NCBI RefSeq assembly: GCF_000762875.2
Contig: NZ_JRMP02000015.1
Location: 1 to 64,000, forward strand
DNA: 64,000 nt
Source: Helicobacter saguini
Lineage (GTDB): Bacteria; Campylobacterota; Campylobacteria; Campylobacterales; Helicobacteraceae
Direction: 5' to 3'
This document shows, piece after piece, positions 33,866-42,847 of the stretch; the stretch's first letter is position 1, and each line of letters opens with the position of its first letter. A model generated the notes under the pieces. That model had not been told where the DNA came from and made no database searches. It saw only the letters and a program-made list of their open reading frames with translations. Both the position numbers and the translations under genes were made by a program.

Positions 33866-35176
33866 GTGTTAGATATTTTGCAACATTTAAAATATGATAA
33901 ATTTGGGCTTATACCTTGCGTTACGCAGGATTTTAAGACAAAAGAAGTGCTAATGCTTGCCTTTATGAATAAAGAGTCTATTGAAATGACGCTAAAAACG
34001 CACATTGCGCATTATTTTTCGCGTAGCAAACAGCGGCTTTGGCAAAAAGGCGAGATGAGTGGAAATGTGCAGAAAGTGCGTGAAATGCGGCTTGATTGCG
34101 ACTTAGATTCTATCCTTTTACTTGTGGAGCAAAAGGGCGTGGCGTGTCATACAGGGAATAAAAGTTGCTTTTTTAAGTCGATTAATTTTGAAAATTTGGC
34201 TGAATCTAGCAAACTAGATTCTAAGAAAAAAAATAAAATAGGCGATAACGTGGGCAATTTGAGTGTGAATCTTAGCAGTGAAAATGCGCGTGAAACTTTT
34301 AAGGATTCTAAAAATATTAGCAATCTAAGTGATAAGCAAAGCATTCAAAAAAGTATTGAAATGTATGGAATCTTGGACACGCTCTATCACATTTTGCAAG
34401 AGCGAAAGGGTGCAAATCCCGATACTTCTTACACCGCGAGTTTGTTTGCTAAGGGCGAAAATGCCATTGCTAAAAAGATTATCGAGGAGGCGGGGGAATT
34501 TTGCTTTGCCTTTAAGGATAACGATGAGGGCGAGATTATTTATGAGGGTGCGGATGTGCTGTATCATTTGTTTGTGGCGTTGGCTAAAAGTGACATTCAC
34601 CCTGATAGAATCTATGCGGAACTCGAAAAACGTGTGGGCGTTAGCGGCTTAGAGGAGAAAGCTAATCGTAGTAATAAAACACCTAAAAAAGTTACTGAAT
34701 CTAGAACTTTAAATAATGAAAAAAAATCTAAAAAAGTTATAAAATTACCAACTTTGATTAAGAAAAATACTAAAGTAGATTCTAAAAAATCTGCAAATTT
34801 TAGCTTTAAAGATTCTAATATTTCTAATAAAAGTGATATAAAAGTTATTGCACTAGATTCTAAAAAAGTTATAGAATCTAGAACTTTTAAAGATAAAAAA
34901 GATTTTAGAGAAATTATAGAATCTAAAAATTCACAACGCAAAAAAGATTCTAAAAAAGTTAGAAAATTCATAACTTTTCAAAATAATTTAGATTCTAAAA
35001 TTACTAACTTTAAAAGCCAAAAAATTATAAAATTTATAGAATCTAAAAATTTAAAAGATTCTAATATTTCTAATAAAACTAATATAAAAGTTATAGAATC
35101 TAATATCACAAATAACCCAAAAGATTCTAAAAAACTTACAAAATTTATAACTAAAGCACATTTTAAGAGAGCCTAA
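33866..35176 (+). CDS. hisIE: Bifunctional HisIE with a long motif-coded tail
   Basis: Histidine biosynthesis enzyme combining phosphoribosyl-AMP cyclohydrolase (HisI, about residues 1-110) and phosphoribosyl-ATP pyrophosphohydrolase (HisE, about 165-265). HisI features include GEMSGNVQKVREMRLDCD and GVACHTGNKSCFF with its metal-binding Cys residues. HisE features include IIEEAGEFCFAFKD and GADVLYHLFVAL. The protein normally ends near the HisE C-terminus (AELEKRVG). Here about 165 further residues follow, made of Lys/Ser/Asp/Ile repeats (KVIESR, DSKK, FITF) coded by dispersed-motif copies, plus a motif-coded linker at about 110-160. The start is GTG, supported by AAAAAGG and by alignment to the family N-terminus. 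The next gene starts at the base after its stop codon. Confidence 0.94.
   Translation: MLDILQHLKYDKFGLIPCVTQDFKTKEVLMLAFMNKESIEMTLKTHIAHYFSRSKQRLWQKGEMSGNVQKVREMRLDCDLDSILLLVEQKGVACHTGNKSCFFKSINFENLAESSKLDSKKKNKIGDNVGNLSVNLSSENARETFKDSKNISNLSDKQSIQKSIEMYGILDTLYHILQERKGANPDTSYTASLFAKGENAIAKKIIEEAGEFCFAFKDNDEGEIIYEGADVLYHLFVALAKSDIHPDRIYAELEKRVGVSGLEEKANRSNKTPKKVTESRTLNNEKKSKKVIKLPTLIKKNTKVDSKKSANFSFKDSNISNKSDIKVIALDSKKVIESRTFKDKKDFREIIESKNSQRKKDSKKVRKFITFQNNLDSKITNFKSQKIIKFIESKNLKDSNISNKTNIKVIESNITNNPKDSKKLTKFITKAHFKRA
34680..35165. repeat. Dense TAGAWTCTA and AAAGTTA array forming the hisIE tail
   Basis: Nearly 500 bases composed of AGATTCT/AGAATCT copies, many paired with an AAAAAGTTA or TAACTTTT element. 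They are translated as a C-terminal tail of HisIE. Confidence 0.85.
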
Positions 35177-36208
35177 ATGAAAGAAAAATTACTACATTTT
35201 ACATCATATTTTCACTGGTATGACATCGTGCTAATGTCGGCATTCCTTATGATTGCGCTATGTTTTATCTTTTTGTCATTCATATTTTTCCGCCGAAAAA
35301 TAATTTCCATTCCCATGTTTTTAATCGGCTTTTTGCTTATCATTGCGTTACCTTTTGTAACACGTTACATCCTAGAAGAGCGTTTTTACAAGGTAGAAAT
35401 CGATGAAATTTACAACAAAGTCTATAACTACTCAGACGTCTATCAATACATCGGTGAAATCACAAATGTGGGTAAACGAAACATCGCTGGGTGCGTCTTT
35501 TCACATCAGATTCTATACGACACAAGCAAGGATAGCGGCTTTGTGAAATACAAGCACATGCTGCTAAATTATGTAAAGCCAAAGCACATTTACAACAAGG
35601 ATATACCGATGAGCCTAAATGTCGGTGAGAGCGTGAAAATCTCGCAGGTGATGGAGGATTATCCGCACCGCGATGAGCCTTTTAGGACCAAAATCGAGTG
35701 CTATGGCAAGGGCAAGGCGGGTGAAAATGACAAGGTTTTGGTGGGATATAAAAAGCCACCAAAAGAGGAGGCTAGCGAGCCAAATCCTTTGGAATCTGCT
35801 ACTACGCCAAGTGCTGAAAATGCCGAAAATAGCGAGGTTAGTGATACTAATGCGACTACGCAAGATTCTAATGCTTCTCAAAATGCTAATATAAATGCGA
35901 ATGCGCCAAATGCTACTTTTGAATCTACGCAAGAGAGCACGCAAACACTGCAAACGCCGCAAGATTCTAATGATTTTAGCACCCAAGATTCTATAGAATC
36001 TACGCCACAACAAGTTGAGCCGCAAACGCCACAAATCATGCCGCCACCGCAAATGCCACCGCAAGAATCGCCACAAGATTCTATCCAAGATAATTCCGCC
36101 GAGCTAGATTTTCAGGCAGCTGAAGAGGCTAGAAAAGAAGAGGAGCGAAAAAGGCGTGAGGAGCGAGATAACTTCCGCGTCCCGATGCTAAAGGAAGCCC
36201 CAAGGTAG
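35177..36208 (+). CDS. DUF2393 membrane protein
   Basis: A 343-residue protein of the Campylobacterota-specific DUF2393 family. Two TM helices (about 18-39 and 48-67) are followed by a domain of about 130 residues (VYQYIGEITNVGKRNIAGCVFSHQIL) likely exposed to the periplasm. The second half (about 200-343) is low-complexity, rich in Ser/Gln/Pro/Glu, ending in a charged helix (AAEEARKEEERKRREE). Its function is unknown. The ATG directly follows the hisIE stop codon (TAA ATG), showing translational coupling. Confidence 0.85.
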   Translation: MKEKLLHFTSYFHWYDIVLMSAFLMIALCFIFLSFIFFRRKIISIPMFLIGFLLIIALPFVTRYILEERFYKVEIDEIYNKVYNYSDVYQYIGEITNVGKRNIAGCVFSHQILYDTSKDSGFVKYKHMLLNYVKPKHIYNKDIPMSLNVGESVKISQVMEDYPHRDEPFRTKIECYGKGKAGENDKVLVGYKKPPKEEASEPNPLESATTPSAENAENSEVSDTNATTQDSNASQNANINANAPNATFESTQESTQTLQTPQDSNDFSTQDSIESTPQQVEPQTPQIMPPPQMPPQESPQDSIQDNSAELDFQAAEEARKEEERKRREERDNFRVPMLKEAPR

Positions 36209-36227
36209 TGATAGAATCTGCACTAAA

Positions 36228-36281
36228 GATAGAATCTATATTAAAAGGAAGCCAAAATAATGATAGAATCTATATTAAAAG
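36228..36281. repeat. 20-bp direct repeat between genes
   Basis: A 20-base sequence beginning GATAGAATCTATATT occurs at 36228-36247 and again at 36262-36281, within a degenerate repeat unit (AAGGAAGCC... TGATAGAATCT) that starts in the last codons of the preceding gene. Each copy holds one dispersed-motif core. Confidence 0.75.
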
Positions 36282-36354
36282 AAAGTTCAAAAAGGTGAAA
36301 TAAAAACGAAATATTAAAAAGTTTCAAAATTCATAACTTTTAGAAAGGAAAAAT

Positions 36355-36828
36355 ATGAAAAAATTTGCGATAGTTTTAGCGGTTGAGGCGGTGTTGTATG
36401 TGTTGATTTATGCGTATTATCAAAATTATGAGAAAAAGCTAGATTCTAAAAAAGTTACAGATTTTATAACTTTTAAGCATATAGAATCTATGAAATTAGC
36501 AAGAAATGATAGATATAATTCTAAAGATTATAAGGAGGATTTTTTAAAAACTTATAAGGATTCACAAAATAAAGACTTGATACTTTATCCAAATAGCAGG
36601 GAAATTAGCAGTGATGATTTGCAAAATTTGCAAGATGAGGATTTGCTACTTGCTCCGCCAAAGCCAAAAGAAAAAGAGCCTAGCGAACTGCTAAAAGATG
36701 AAACTAGCCGCAATGAAAAATGGAAAGGCTTGTATAAATATCCAACGCCAGATGAGTGGAATCGCGGCATACCCTACCTTAATGATGACCCTGCTATTAT
36801 GGATATGCGCCGCTTTCATGGAAATTAG
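36355..36828 (+). CDS. Single-helix membrane protein, unknown function
   Basis: A 157-residue protein with one N-terminal TM helix (about 4-22) and a hydrophilic remainder, probably periplasmic. Its C-terminal half (KYPTPDEWNRGIPYLNDDPAIMDMRRFHGN) looks conserved, with Trp, Pro and Arg in short order, and may be a functional module. The middle holds a few motif-coded residues (LDSKK, HIESM). It has AAAGGAAAAAT ahead of the ATG. It lies 146 bases after the DUF2393 gene and may be cotranscribed; the proteins could work together, but nothing in the sequence proves it. Confidence 0.7.
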   Translation: MKKFAIVLAVEAVLYVLIYAYYQNYEKKLDSKKVTDFITFKHIESMKLARNDRYNSKDYKEDFLKTYKDSQNKDLILYPNSREISSDDLQNLQDEDLLLAPPKPKEKEPSELLKDETSRNEKWKGLYKYPTPDEWNRGIPYLNDDPAIMDMRRFHGN

Positions 36829-36882
36829 TTTTGGGAAATTAAACTTTGGGGAATTAAGCAATTTATAAAAAAAGGAGAAAAT

Positions 36883-38441
36883 ATGTATCACATTGTGTTT
36901 AATTGCAATGATAATTATGTGAAATATACCGCTGTGTTAATACAAAATATTATTAATTATGTGGATAAAAATAAGGCGTTTGGCGAGATTAGCGAAGATG
37001 TGATATACACGGGGGGGGGGGGGGGGAATGCTACACCATTAATGAAAAACGCCCTAACATTGCTAACAAAAGCGAATGCGACAACTCTAATATAGAATCT
37101 AAATCGCAAAATACAGAATCTAAGGGAGATTTAAACCAAGATTCTAAGAATAATTTCAATATAGAATCAAACCAAGCTTCTATAGAATCTAACAAGCCCT
37201 TAAGCCTAGATTCTAACAATTTCAATATAGAATCTAAAAATCTCGTTTTAAACGAAGCAAAAAATCTAGCTAAAAATAAAAAAGATTCTATAGAATCTAA
37301 GTCGCAAGATTCTAAAGATTCTAAAAATTGTATAGAATCTAATACCCTATCGCCCGCCCACCACCCTATTAATGGAAAAGATTCTATAGAATCTACAAAC
37401 CAAACGCCCACTACTAAAAAAATAGATTCCAACATAGAATCTAACACAAACACCAAACAAATCGAGCATTTCCACTTTCATATTATAAGCGATGGCTTAA
37501 GCCAAAGCAATCTACAAAATCTAAAAATCTTAGAATCTAGCCTAAATAAAAATAGCGAATATTCTAAAATCACGCTTCAAAGCACAATCCACACTCACAT
37601 TATAAGCACAAATGAGTTTGACAATCAGGCAAAATGGGGCTTTGAGGCTACACAAAGTCATAGTGCGTATTTTCGGCTACTAATTGATAGAATCTTGCCT
37701 AAAAATATTGAAAAGATTCTATACTTAGATACTGATATGCTCGTGCTATGCGATGTGCGGGAGCTTTTTAGGCTTGATTTAAAAGATAAAATCTTAGCAT
37801 CTAGCTCGGGATATATCACGCCAACGCCTTCTTTTAGGGAGTTTCAGCCATTTGATAAAACAAAAGAGCCTTTAAAAATAATGATGAAAAATTCCTTTTG
37901 TAGCGGACTAATGCTAATAAATATGAAAGAGTGGCGGGAGCAAAATATAGAATCTAAAGCCTTAGATTTTCTACGCGATTATAAAAGTGAATTTGCCGAC
38001 CAAGATGCGCTAAATGCGGTGATTTTAGATTCTATAAGCCTTAAAGGAAGCTATGGAATCTTAATTTATCAATACATCCTAGCAAGTAAGCAAAAGCAAA
38101 AAGAGTATGAGCAGATTCTAAACAATATAAAAATCATTCACTGCAATGGTCCAGCAAAGGCGTGGAGCAACTTTTTTTATTTTGCAGATTCTAATATCAA
38201 GCATTTGGTGTGTGATACGTGGTGGGAAATCGCCCTAGGGACGAGTGGCTTTGAGGAGGTTTTTAAGGATTTGCATAAAAAATTGCAAGCAGATGCCCTT
38301 AGCTACTGCGTGAAATATTTACGCAATGATATGGAATCTATAAATGTAAAAATAGAATCTTTACAAAGAAAAGTGTTTAGAATCTCCTATCCACACAAAG
38401 CTTTTAGGAATTTTTTAAGGAGAATTTTTAACATAACTTAA
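36883..38441 (+). CDS. Family 8 glycosyltransferase, phase-variable, out of frame as sequenced
   Basis: The start (ATG at 36883, AAAAAAGGAGAAAAT ahead) opens with MYHIVFNCNDNYVKYTAVLI, the nucleotide-sugar-binding N-terminus of LgtC/RfaJ-type family 8 enzymes. After 43 codons comes a G16 tract (37011-37026); this frame stops at 37095. The downstream frame is open from the tract to 38441. It first codes about 130 residues of motif-built repeats (SNIESKSQNTESK-like), then HFHIISDGL, AYFRLLIDRILP and the metal-binding LYLDTDMLVLCD with its DxD, then FCSGLMLINM and a GPAKAW block. Fourteen or 17 Gs would restore a protein of about 518-519 residues; 16 does not. Predicted to add hexose to lipo-oligosaccharide or another surface glycan. 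Confidence 0.9.
37011..37026. repeat. Poly-G tract (G16) in the family 8 glycosyltransferase gene
   Basis: Sixteen uninterrupted Gs after VIYT codons. Slipped-strand mispairing here would switch the glycosyltransferase on (14 or 17) or off (15, 16). Confidence 0.97.
37090..37450. repeat. Dense TAGAWTCTA motif array inside the glycosyltransferase gene
   Basis: More than fifteen AGATTCT/AGAATCT copies in 360 bases, both orientations. They separate the N-terminal nucleotide-binding strand from the catalytic core and are absent from ordinary family 8 enzymes. Confidence 0.85.
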
Positions 38442-38515
38442 TTTTTTTTTGATTAACTTTGTGTATATTTTATTTTATTAGAATGCACGACTTAGTTTTA
38501 TGTAAAGGATATTAT

Positions 38516-38755
38516 ATGAAAAATCTTGTTGTTAATCTTGGCAGTAAACTTATTGATATTATGTTTATAATTTCTTGTGTTTCTGTGATTATATCTGGTA
38601 TTAATTGGATGATTTTTATTTCTAGCGGATTTGGTGGTTTTCTTATGGCGTTAATTGGAACTATTATTGGACTTTGTGCGGTAGTTTTAATATTTTTTTT
38701 GGTGTATGTAATAATTGATATTCGTGATAGACTTACACAAATTACTGAAAAATAA
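38516..38755 (+). CDS. Small membrane protein, unknown function
   Basis: A 79-residue protein with two hydrophobic helices (about 13-33 and 39-67) and a short charged C-terminus (RDRLTQITEK). The ATG at 38516 has AAAGGA six bases ahead; the longer frame from 38459 runs over untranslated DNA and is rejected. I do not recognise the family. It lies between the glycosyltransferase gene and an outer-membrane protein gene on the same strand. Confidence 0.62.
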   Translation: MKNLVVNLGSKLIDIMFIISCVSVIISGINWMIFISSGFGGFLMALIGTIIGLCAVVLIFFLVYVIIDIRDRLTQITEK

Positions 38756-38812
38756 TTTTTGATATTTTAGCTTTAGCCGATATAACATAAATTTTTATAA
38801 AAAGGATTGCTT

Positions 38813-39472
38813 ATGTTTATAAAAGGATTTAGCAAGATTATTTTAAGTTTTGTTGTTGTAGGATTTTTTTCTAACGCTACTGCTGCTAATGGAAATGGCT
38901 TCTTTCTGGGGCTTGATGTGGGCGGGGCTATCGGTGGTTTGAGCAATAGTAATTTTAATGTGACTACGAATATCGACCCAAATCTGCCGCCAAAAGATAC
39001 CCTGCAAATCAACGCTGGTTTTGGGCTAAATGTGCGTATCGGCGGGCAGGGCTATTTTAATGAGAAAAATGGTATGCGGGGCTATCTTAGCGTGGGTGGC
39101 GTGTTTGGTGCGCCAAGTTATGCCTTTGGTGATTTGAAAGCGACTGGGATTACGGCTGTGGCGGACTTTAATGTCGATTATCTGCATGATTTTGTGGTGA
39201 GTGAGACGTTGCGTTTTGGGCTTTATTTTGGTGTTTCTAGCGGGTATTTGATGACTTTTTATCCGGGTGGGAGTGCGTTAATCATTGCGGATAGGGATAT
39301 TCCGCGATTTCGTGGCATTACTGCTGGGCTAAATTTTGGCTTTAGAGCGGTGGTTAGCAATCACAATCAGTTTGAGTTTTCGACAAAATCTGTTATTACG
39401 AACTCCGTAGCCACCGAGAATATCTTTGGTTTCCAAGTCTTTATCGGCGCGAATTATTCTTATATTTTTTAG
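38813..39472 (+). CDS. Outer-membrane beta-barrel protein, short type
   Basis: A 219-residue exported protein. A signal peptide (about 1-23, ending NATA before ANGNG) is followed almost immediately by the barrel (FFLGLDVGGAIGGLSN, then alternating strands) with the terminal aromatic residue (NYSYIF). It resembles the barrel parts of the four-gene cluster at 18.9-23.6 kb but lacks their long motif-coded periplasmic segment, so it is a useful contrast. The ATG at 38813 has AAAGGA ahead; a TTG two codons upstream is rejected. Confidence 0.83.
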   Translation: MFIKGFSKIILSFVVVGFFSNATAANGNGFFLGLDVGGAIGGLSNSNFNVTTNIDPNLPPKDTLQINAGFGLNVRIGGQGYFNEKNGMRGYLSVGGVFGAPSYAFGDLKATGITAVADFNVDYLHDFVVSETLRFGLYFGVSSGYLMTFYPGGSALIIADRDIPRFRGITAGLNFGFRAVVSNHNQFEFSTKSVITNSVATENIFGFQVFIGANYSYIF

Positions 39473-39486
39473 ATTCTGTAGAATCT
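39471..39486. terminator. Motif inverted pair at the end of the OMP gene
   Basis: AGATTCT and AGAATCT (39471-39477 and 39480-39486) form an inverted repeat overlapping the stop codon, followed by TAACTTTTAATTTT. The loop is only two bases, so the hairpin would have to open partly. Terminator function is tentative. Confidence 0.35.
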
Positions 39487-39509
39487 AACTTTTAATTTTA
39501 AGGACAAAA

Positions 39510-40337
39510 ATGCTAGCAGGAATTATCGGCTTGGGGCTTATCGGCGGGTCTTTGGGACTTGCGTTAAAAGAAATAAAAATGTTTAAACGCGTTTTAGGGC
39601 ATGACAAAAAGTCACTGCATGAAAAGCAGGCGTTATCTTTGGGGCTTGTGGATGAGTGCGTGAGTATGGCTGAAATTAGCGAGTGTGACGCGATTTTCAT
39701 CGCTGTGCCACTAAGTCAGGTCGCACATATTGTTAATTCTTTCACAAATCTTAGGATAAGTCAAACTATCATTGATTTAGGAAGTGCAAAATCTGTAATT
39801 AATTCGCAAATAAGTTCTAAAATTCGAAAGAATTATATCGGCGCACATCCTATGAGTGGGACGGAATTTAGCGGACCAAAGGCGGCGAAAAAGGATTTAT
39901 TCAAAAATAAGATTCTAATACTTAGCGATATTGCGAGCTGTGGGGAGTTTCAGATCGCTTTTGCTAAAGAAATTTTTGTGAATCTAGGAATGCAAATCAT
40001 AACGATGGATAGCGTTAGCCATGATAAGCACATCGCCTATATCTCGCATTTACCGCACATTTTGAGTTTCGCCCTTGCTAACACGGTGCTAGCTCAAGAG
40101 CAGCCAGAGAATATTTTGGCGTTAATCGGTGGTGGATTTCGCTCGATGGCGCGCATTTCAAATAGTTCGCCTATCACTTGGCGCGATATTTTTAAGCACA
40201 ATCGCGAGTATCTTTTGGAATCTCTCTCGCAGTTTCAAGGTAGCTTTAGCTACGCCCACGAGCTAATTTTGAATGAAAAATGGGATGAGTTAGAATCTTG
40301 GATGAAAAAGGCGAATAGTTTGCATGAGTTTTTGTGA
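39510..40337 (+). CDS. tyrA: Prephenate dehydrogenase
   Basis: Tyrosine biosynthesis enzyme that oxidatively decarboxylates prephenate to 4-hydroxyphenylpyruvate. The 275-residue protein has the N-terminal Rossmann motif (GIIGLGLIGGSLGLALK, about 4-20), IFIAVPLSQV, and the catalytic-region AHPMSGTEFSGP with its His (about 113-124). The helical dimerisation domain contains HDKHIAYISHLPH and GGGFRSMARIS. It is a monofunctional TyrA of normal size, without motif-coded insert. AAGGACAAAA precedes the ATG. Confidence 0.95.
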   Translation: MLAGIIGLGLIGGSLGLALKEIKMFKRVLGHDKKSLHEKQALSLGLVDECVSMAEISECDAIFIAVPLSQVAHIVNSFTNLRISQTIIDLGSAKSVINSQISSKIRKNYIGAHPMSGTEFSGPKAAKKDLFKNKILILSDIASCGEFQIAFAKEIFVNLGMQIITMDSVSHDKHIAYISHLPHILSFALANTVLAQEQPENILALIGGGFRSMARISNSSPITWRDIFKHNREYLLESLSQFQGSFSYAHELILNEKWDELESWMKKANSLHEFL

Positions 40338-40344
40338 TTAGATT

Positions 40345-40608
40345 CTATAAAGATTTAAAAGTATTTTTATTTTTTGTGGCTTCTCTTACAATGATATTTC
40401 TACCCATAAAGACATCATTATTTAACATAGATATAGCGGTGTTGGCATTTTTATTTTCCATTTCTACAAAAGCATATCCCTTGCACTGCTTGGTTTTTTT
40501 GTCTCTAATAATTGAAATTGAGATGACCTCACCAAATTGTGCAAATAAATCCAAAATCTCTTTTTGCGTCACATAATCAACTAAATTGCCAATGTAAATA
40601 CTTTTCAC
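40345..40608 (-). CDS. RRM-type RNA-binding protein
   Basis: A single RNA recognition motif of 87 residues, with RNP2 (SIYIGNL, 3-9) and RNP1 (KGYAFVEM, about 43-50). Small RRM proteins of this type occur in Helicobacter and Campylobacter, where they are thought to act as RNA-binding or cold-shock-like factors. Targets are unknown. AAAAAAGGAGAATAAGTG lies just ahead of the ATG. It converges on tyrA with only seven bases between the stops. Confidence 0.93.
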   Translation of the reverse strand: MKSIYIGNLVDYVTQKEILDLFAQFGEVISISIIRDKKTKQCKGYAFVEMENKNANTAISMLNNDVFMGRNIIVREATKNKNTFKSL

Positions 40609-40626
40609 TTATTCTCCTTTTTTTGA

Positions 40627-41676
<1,050 letters not shown>

Positions 41677-41716
41677 AAAAGATTATTTTGCATAAATCTA
41701 AATAAAAACATAAAAA

Positions 41717-42196
41717 TTATTTTGGAATATCCAATGTATTCACATCAATTCGTTTGTCCGCGATAGCACTAAGCTCGTTTGCATTTAGCTTTCGCCATTT
41801 TAGCGTCTTACCAAAAATGCCAGCTGAATCCTTGCTTGCCACGACTTTCAAAATATTGCCATCTAACTTAGCACTAGCATGATAAAGCTTCCCATCTTTG
41901 TGATTATAAATCGTGCCATCCTCAAACTTATTCTCTTTTTCCTCGACAAGATTCCACATAAATACCACGCGGTGCAGGTTTCTGTCACGCAGTTTTGGGT
42001 CTGGATTATTCACATCCTTGCCACCCTCGCTACCATCTTTATTCGCAAAGCCCACAGCGTAATACTTGTTATTTTTTTTAAAGACCTCCACATAGCTCTC
42101 AGTCTCGCCAAAAGTGAGCGCATAAACGCCCGAAATATCCACCGCAAACGCCACATTTAACGCCAAAAGCAACGCCAAAAACTTCAATTTTTTCAT
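41717..42196 (-). CDS. DUF2147 exported protein
   Basis: A 159-residue exported protein. A signal peptide (about 1-18, MKKLKFLALLLALNVAFA) precedes a DUF2147 domain with DISGVYAL near the mature N-terminus, DRNLHRVVFMWNL, a GTIYNHKDGKLYHASAKL block and KTLKWRKL near the end. DUF2147 proteins are small periplasmic beta-proteins of unknown function. AAAGGAGATTGA precedes the ATG. It stands alone between pseB and the haemoglobin gene. Confidence 0.88.
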   Translation of the reverse strand: MKKLKFLALLLALNVAFAVDISGVYALTFGETESYVEVFKKNNKYYAVGFANKDGSEGGKDVNNPDPKLRDRNLHRVVFMWNLVEEKENKFEDGTIYNHKDGKLYHASAKLDGNILKVVASKDSAGIFGKTLKWRKLNANELSAIADKRIDVNTLDIPK

Positions 42197-42262
42197 TCAA
42201 TCTCCTTTAAAATAAATGCGAAATTGTAGCACATTAATCTTAAGAAAATTGTCATAATTGTG

Positions 42263-42646
42263 TTAATGTGGAAATTCATACATCATTTTTTGGAATCTTG
42301 CCGCAATCATATTTGCCCGCGAAAGCACGAGTCCTACGCACTCCGGGTTATCATAAACCTCATTTAAACTCTCCTCAAAAAGCCCAAGCCAAGTGTTAAA
42401 AAACTCGCGTGGAAATGGGTCAAGCTCTAAGTGCGCTTTCATAGGATAGCCATTGTAGCCTTGCTCACCTAGCAGCTGCAGACGCCAAAATGACGCGATT
42501 TTCGCCTTGTGCGCATCCCAAGAAGCCTCGTCCGTTCCCACTTTGCCATTGAAAATAGGACCAAGCTCTGGGTTTATGCGCACTTTGTTATAAAAAACAT
42601 CCATTAATTCGTTGATAGAATCATCATTTACTTCGCTAAATTTCAT
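42263..42646 (-). CDS. Group III truncated haemoglobin
   Basis: A 127-residue single-domain globin of the group III truncated type, as Ctb of Campylobacter jejuni. Features are the N-terminal helix with ELMDVFYNKVRINPELGPIFNG, the SFWRLQLLGEQGYNGYPMKAHLELD segment containing the proximal His in the F helix region, and a C-terminal H helix. Group III globins bind oxygen and moderate respiration or nitric-oxide stress at low oxygen. The ATG at 42646 has CCAAAGGAGAAAAA ahead; the 19-codon upstream extension is rejected. Confidence 0.93.
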   Translation of the reverse strand: MKFSEVNDDSINELMDVFYNKVRINPELGPIFNGKVGTDEASWDAHKAKIASFWRLQLLGEQGYNGYPMKAHLELDPFPREFFNTWLGLFEESLNEVYDNPECVGLVLSRANMIAARFQKMMYEFPH

Positions 42647-42847
42647 TTTTTCTCCTTTGGATTTTAAAGTTAAAAGCAAGATTCTATCATTTAAAAAGTG
42701 CATTTTGGATTAACATTTGTTAAGACAAATATTGTTATTTTGCATAAAATTTTGCATAAAATAAAATAATTATGTTATCATTCTAAGTTTAATCACTAAA
42801 ATAAGATTAATTATTAGATAAAATTTAACAGAAAGTAAAGTGAAAAT

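Noticed and set aside
37695-38441. A separate short glycosyltransferase gene starting at 37695
   Set aside because: The frame is open upstream to the G tract, the Met lies just before the DxD motif, and the missing N-terminus is coded in the other frame at 36883.
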